DNA from: Owenia fusiformis
Lineage: Eukaryota > Annelida > Polychaeta > Sabellida > Oweniidae
Reading direction: 5' to 3'
Assembly: GCA_903813345.2 (NCBI GenBank)
Contig: CAIIXF020000001.1
Span: 51,475,885 to 51,539,884, forward strand
DNA length: 64,000 nt
Each line of letters starts with the position of its first letter. The first letter of the stretch is position 1. The notes beneath the pieces are model-generated. The model was not told where the DNA came from. It worked only from the letters and a program-made list of their open reading frames with translations, and ran no database searches. A program made the translations under genes and the position numbers. This document shows positions 62,459 through 64,000 of this stretch, piece by piece.

Positions 62459-64000
62459 CTGCAAGCAGAAATACTACTTATATAGAAACTGATAATACTA
62501 GAAATGATTATAAAGAAAGTCAGAGCTTACATGGTTTCATGGGGATACAGTTACATAACAATGTGTTCAGATGAGGTTTTCACATTAGGATTATAGGGTG
62601 AATCTAGAAATCAACAATTTTCAAATATTTTACCCATTTTCTCAAAAATTAAGCCAATTTTCTTAATTTTCCAAATATCAATCATGACTTAATGTTGGTA
62701 GTTTGACTGTAATGGTATCTGCTCAGTCATATGCATCGATATATGCAAATAGAAATATGAACACCTCCATACAATGACCTACATTTTTGAGGTTTCAGAA
62801 CTTCATTTATATCAATAACTATCAATGTAAACTCACTTAGCTGGTTCCTGAAGTATAAACAATGGGATAGAACAGTAGAACTTGCCTGTATACAAACAAA
62901 ATCAATAGACCACGAGAGCACACTATATTTCTATGAGTACAATATAAGGAGACAAGAATCCTAAAGTAGCATTCAATAATTAATGATGAAACCCTACTCT
63001 ATACATATTGTACTAAAACTTGTTGTTGGTACTTGAACCTACCATCCACTTTTGATTCACTTTTTGATAAGTCAAGAATATATGATTAATGCATTCTGCC
63101 CAGCTATGCATGAATGAAATATTATGCACTCTGAGACCTGGATTGATTGAACTCTATTGTTTTAATTAACTTTAAGCAGACTTACTTTAGAAGTACAGGA
63201 CAGGTGGATATCTCTACCCCTTGAATGTTTGTACATACCATTCATTTTGGATTCACTGTGTTTTGATGTTTTGAGGCTACTGCCTGCCATGCATAATTTG
63301 AAAAATAATGCACTCTGACCCAGATTGATTGAACCCTCTATTCTATTAATCAACAAACAGCCTTAAAAGTACCGGATAGGTAGTGATTTCTCAGTCTATA
63401 GAAAGAAAAGAATGTTACTTGATAAATGTTTTGAAATATATCTCTTTAAATGGACATTTTCAAACATTATCTCTTGAATACCTTATTCTCTAATGGATTT
63501 GAAACTGATGTATTTTGCCAATTTGTGTAAAATGAATTATGTTGTCCAATTATTTGCAAAAATTCTCTGACAGATACATATGTTGCTTCTGGCTCAAGGG
63601 CATTTAACTTGTGATGCAAATATCGTTATATGGAGTAATGTGATTTTAAGCAGCAATAGAAAGATGATCTATTCCATTTGTATTGCCTCTTGGGGAAATC
63701 TAGAAATGACAGATGAGGAGCAATATCTTCCCTCTTGTTCAATAGTGACGCTAATAAAGATGTTCATTCTGATTTATGAAAATATATCTATCATGAAATA
63801 GCACACTATAACATACTTTACAACCATCAATACATCATTTATTTGTGACTCCCCTATAATGGTTCATCTAACCTTTGAAACACTTTGTGTTTGATCTGAT
63901 GGCCTGATGTTTTACCATGAAATATTTGTCAATTTCCTGACCTGATAGATATCTTTTTATTTCTTAAATATATGTCCATGTTTTAAAGACATAGATTAGA
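62459..64000. other. TTLL7 upstream intron
   Basis: No exon matching the TTLL7 N-terminus is visible. A diverged tandem duplication with period about 185-193 bp spans roughly 63040-63410 (GATTCACTNTTTGAT and GCACTCTGANNCNAGATTGATTGAAC occur twice). Confidence 0.6.

Overview
This is eukaryotic, AT-rich animal DNA: genes are broken into small GT-AG exons inside long introns, and the intergenic space is full of transposable elements. The repeated ACATGTAC-type words, the tandem-repeat-filled Helitron-like elements and a LINE ending in AATTG-type repeats suggest a marine invertebrate, most likely a lophotrochozoan such as a mollusc. That is an inference; no sequence here fixes the species.

Three conserved genes can be assembled exon by exon with all phases agreeing. 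(1) A TANC scaffold gene runs on + from about 2.6 kb (candidate first coding exon) or 4.1 kb (first secure exon) to 19.36 kb. It encodes a P-loop NTPase, ankyrin repeats and TPRs and stops in ETAL, a possible PDZ ligand. (2) WDSUB1 is complete on - from 47.30 to 35.73 kb in eleven exons: WD40 repeats, SAM, U-box. (3) TTLL7, a tubulin polyglutamylase, runs on - from 62.46 to 54.43 kb in twelve visible exons; its N-terminal exons lie beyond the right edge. TANC and WDSUB1 are tail to tail, the same neighbour pair and orientation as human TANC1 and WDSUB1 at 2q24.

Region by region: 0-20.9 kb is TANC with intronic MITEs, a 24/27-bp minisatellite and a duplicated splice acceptor; 21.3-33.4 kb is a 12-kb Russian-doll stack of seven Helitron/Helentron-like non-autonomous elements of two families, all with hairpin ends and a CTAG 3' end; 33.4-47.3 kb is WDSUB1 with a 4.1-kb long-TIR element, a pogo-like MITE, a tRNA-like SINE and smaller repeats in its introns; 47.4 kb carries a cluster of CACGTG E-boxes just upstream of WDSUB1; 47.7-51.0 kb is a LINE with an uninterrupted endonuclease-reverse transcriptase ORF, sandwiched between two inverted copies of WDSUB1 exon 1; 51.2-54.4 kb is intergenic with two minisatellites; 54.4-64 kb is TTLL7.

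The most unusual signals are the nested element stack, the dense nuclear-receptor-type and Maf/AP-1-type motifs it carries, the inverted duplicate of a first exon with its start codon and splice donor, and three separate cases where short tandem duplications have copied a splice junction of a coding exon.
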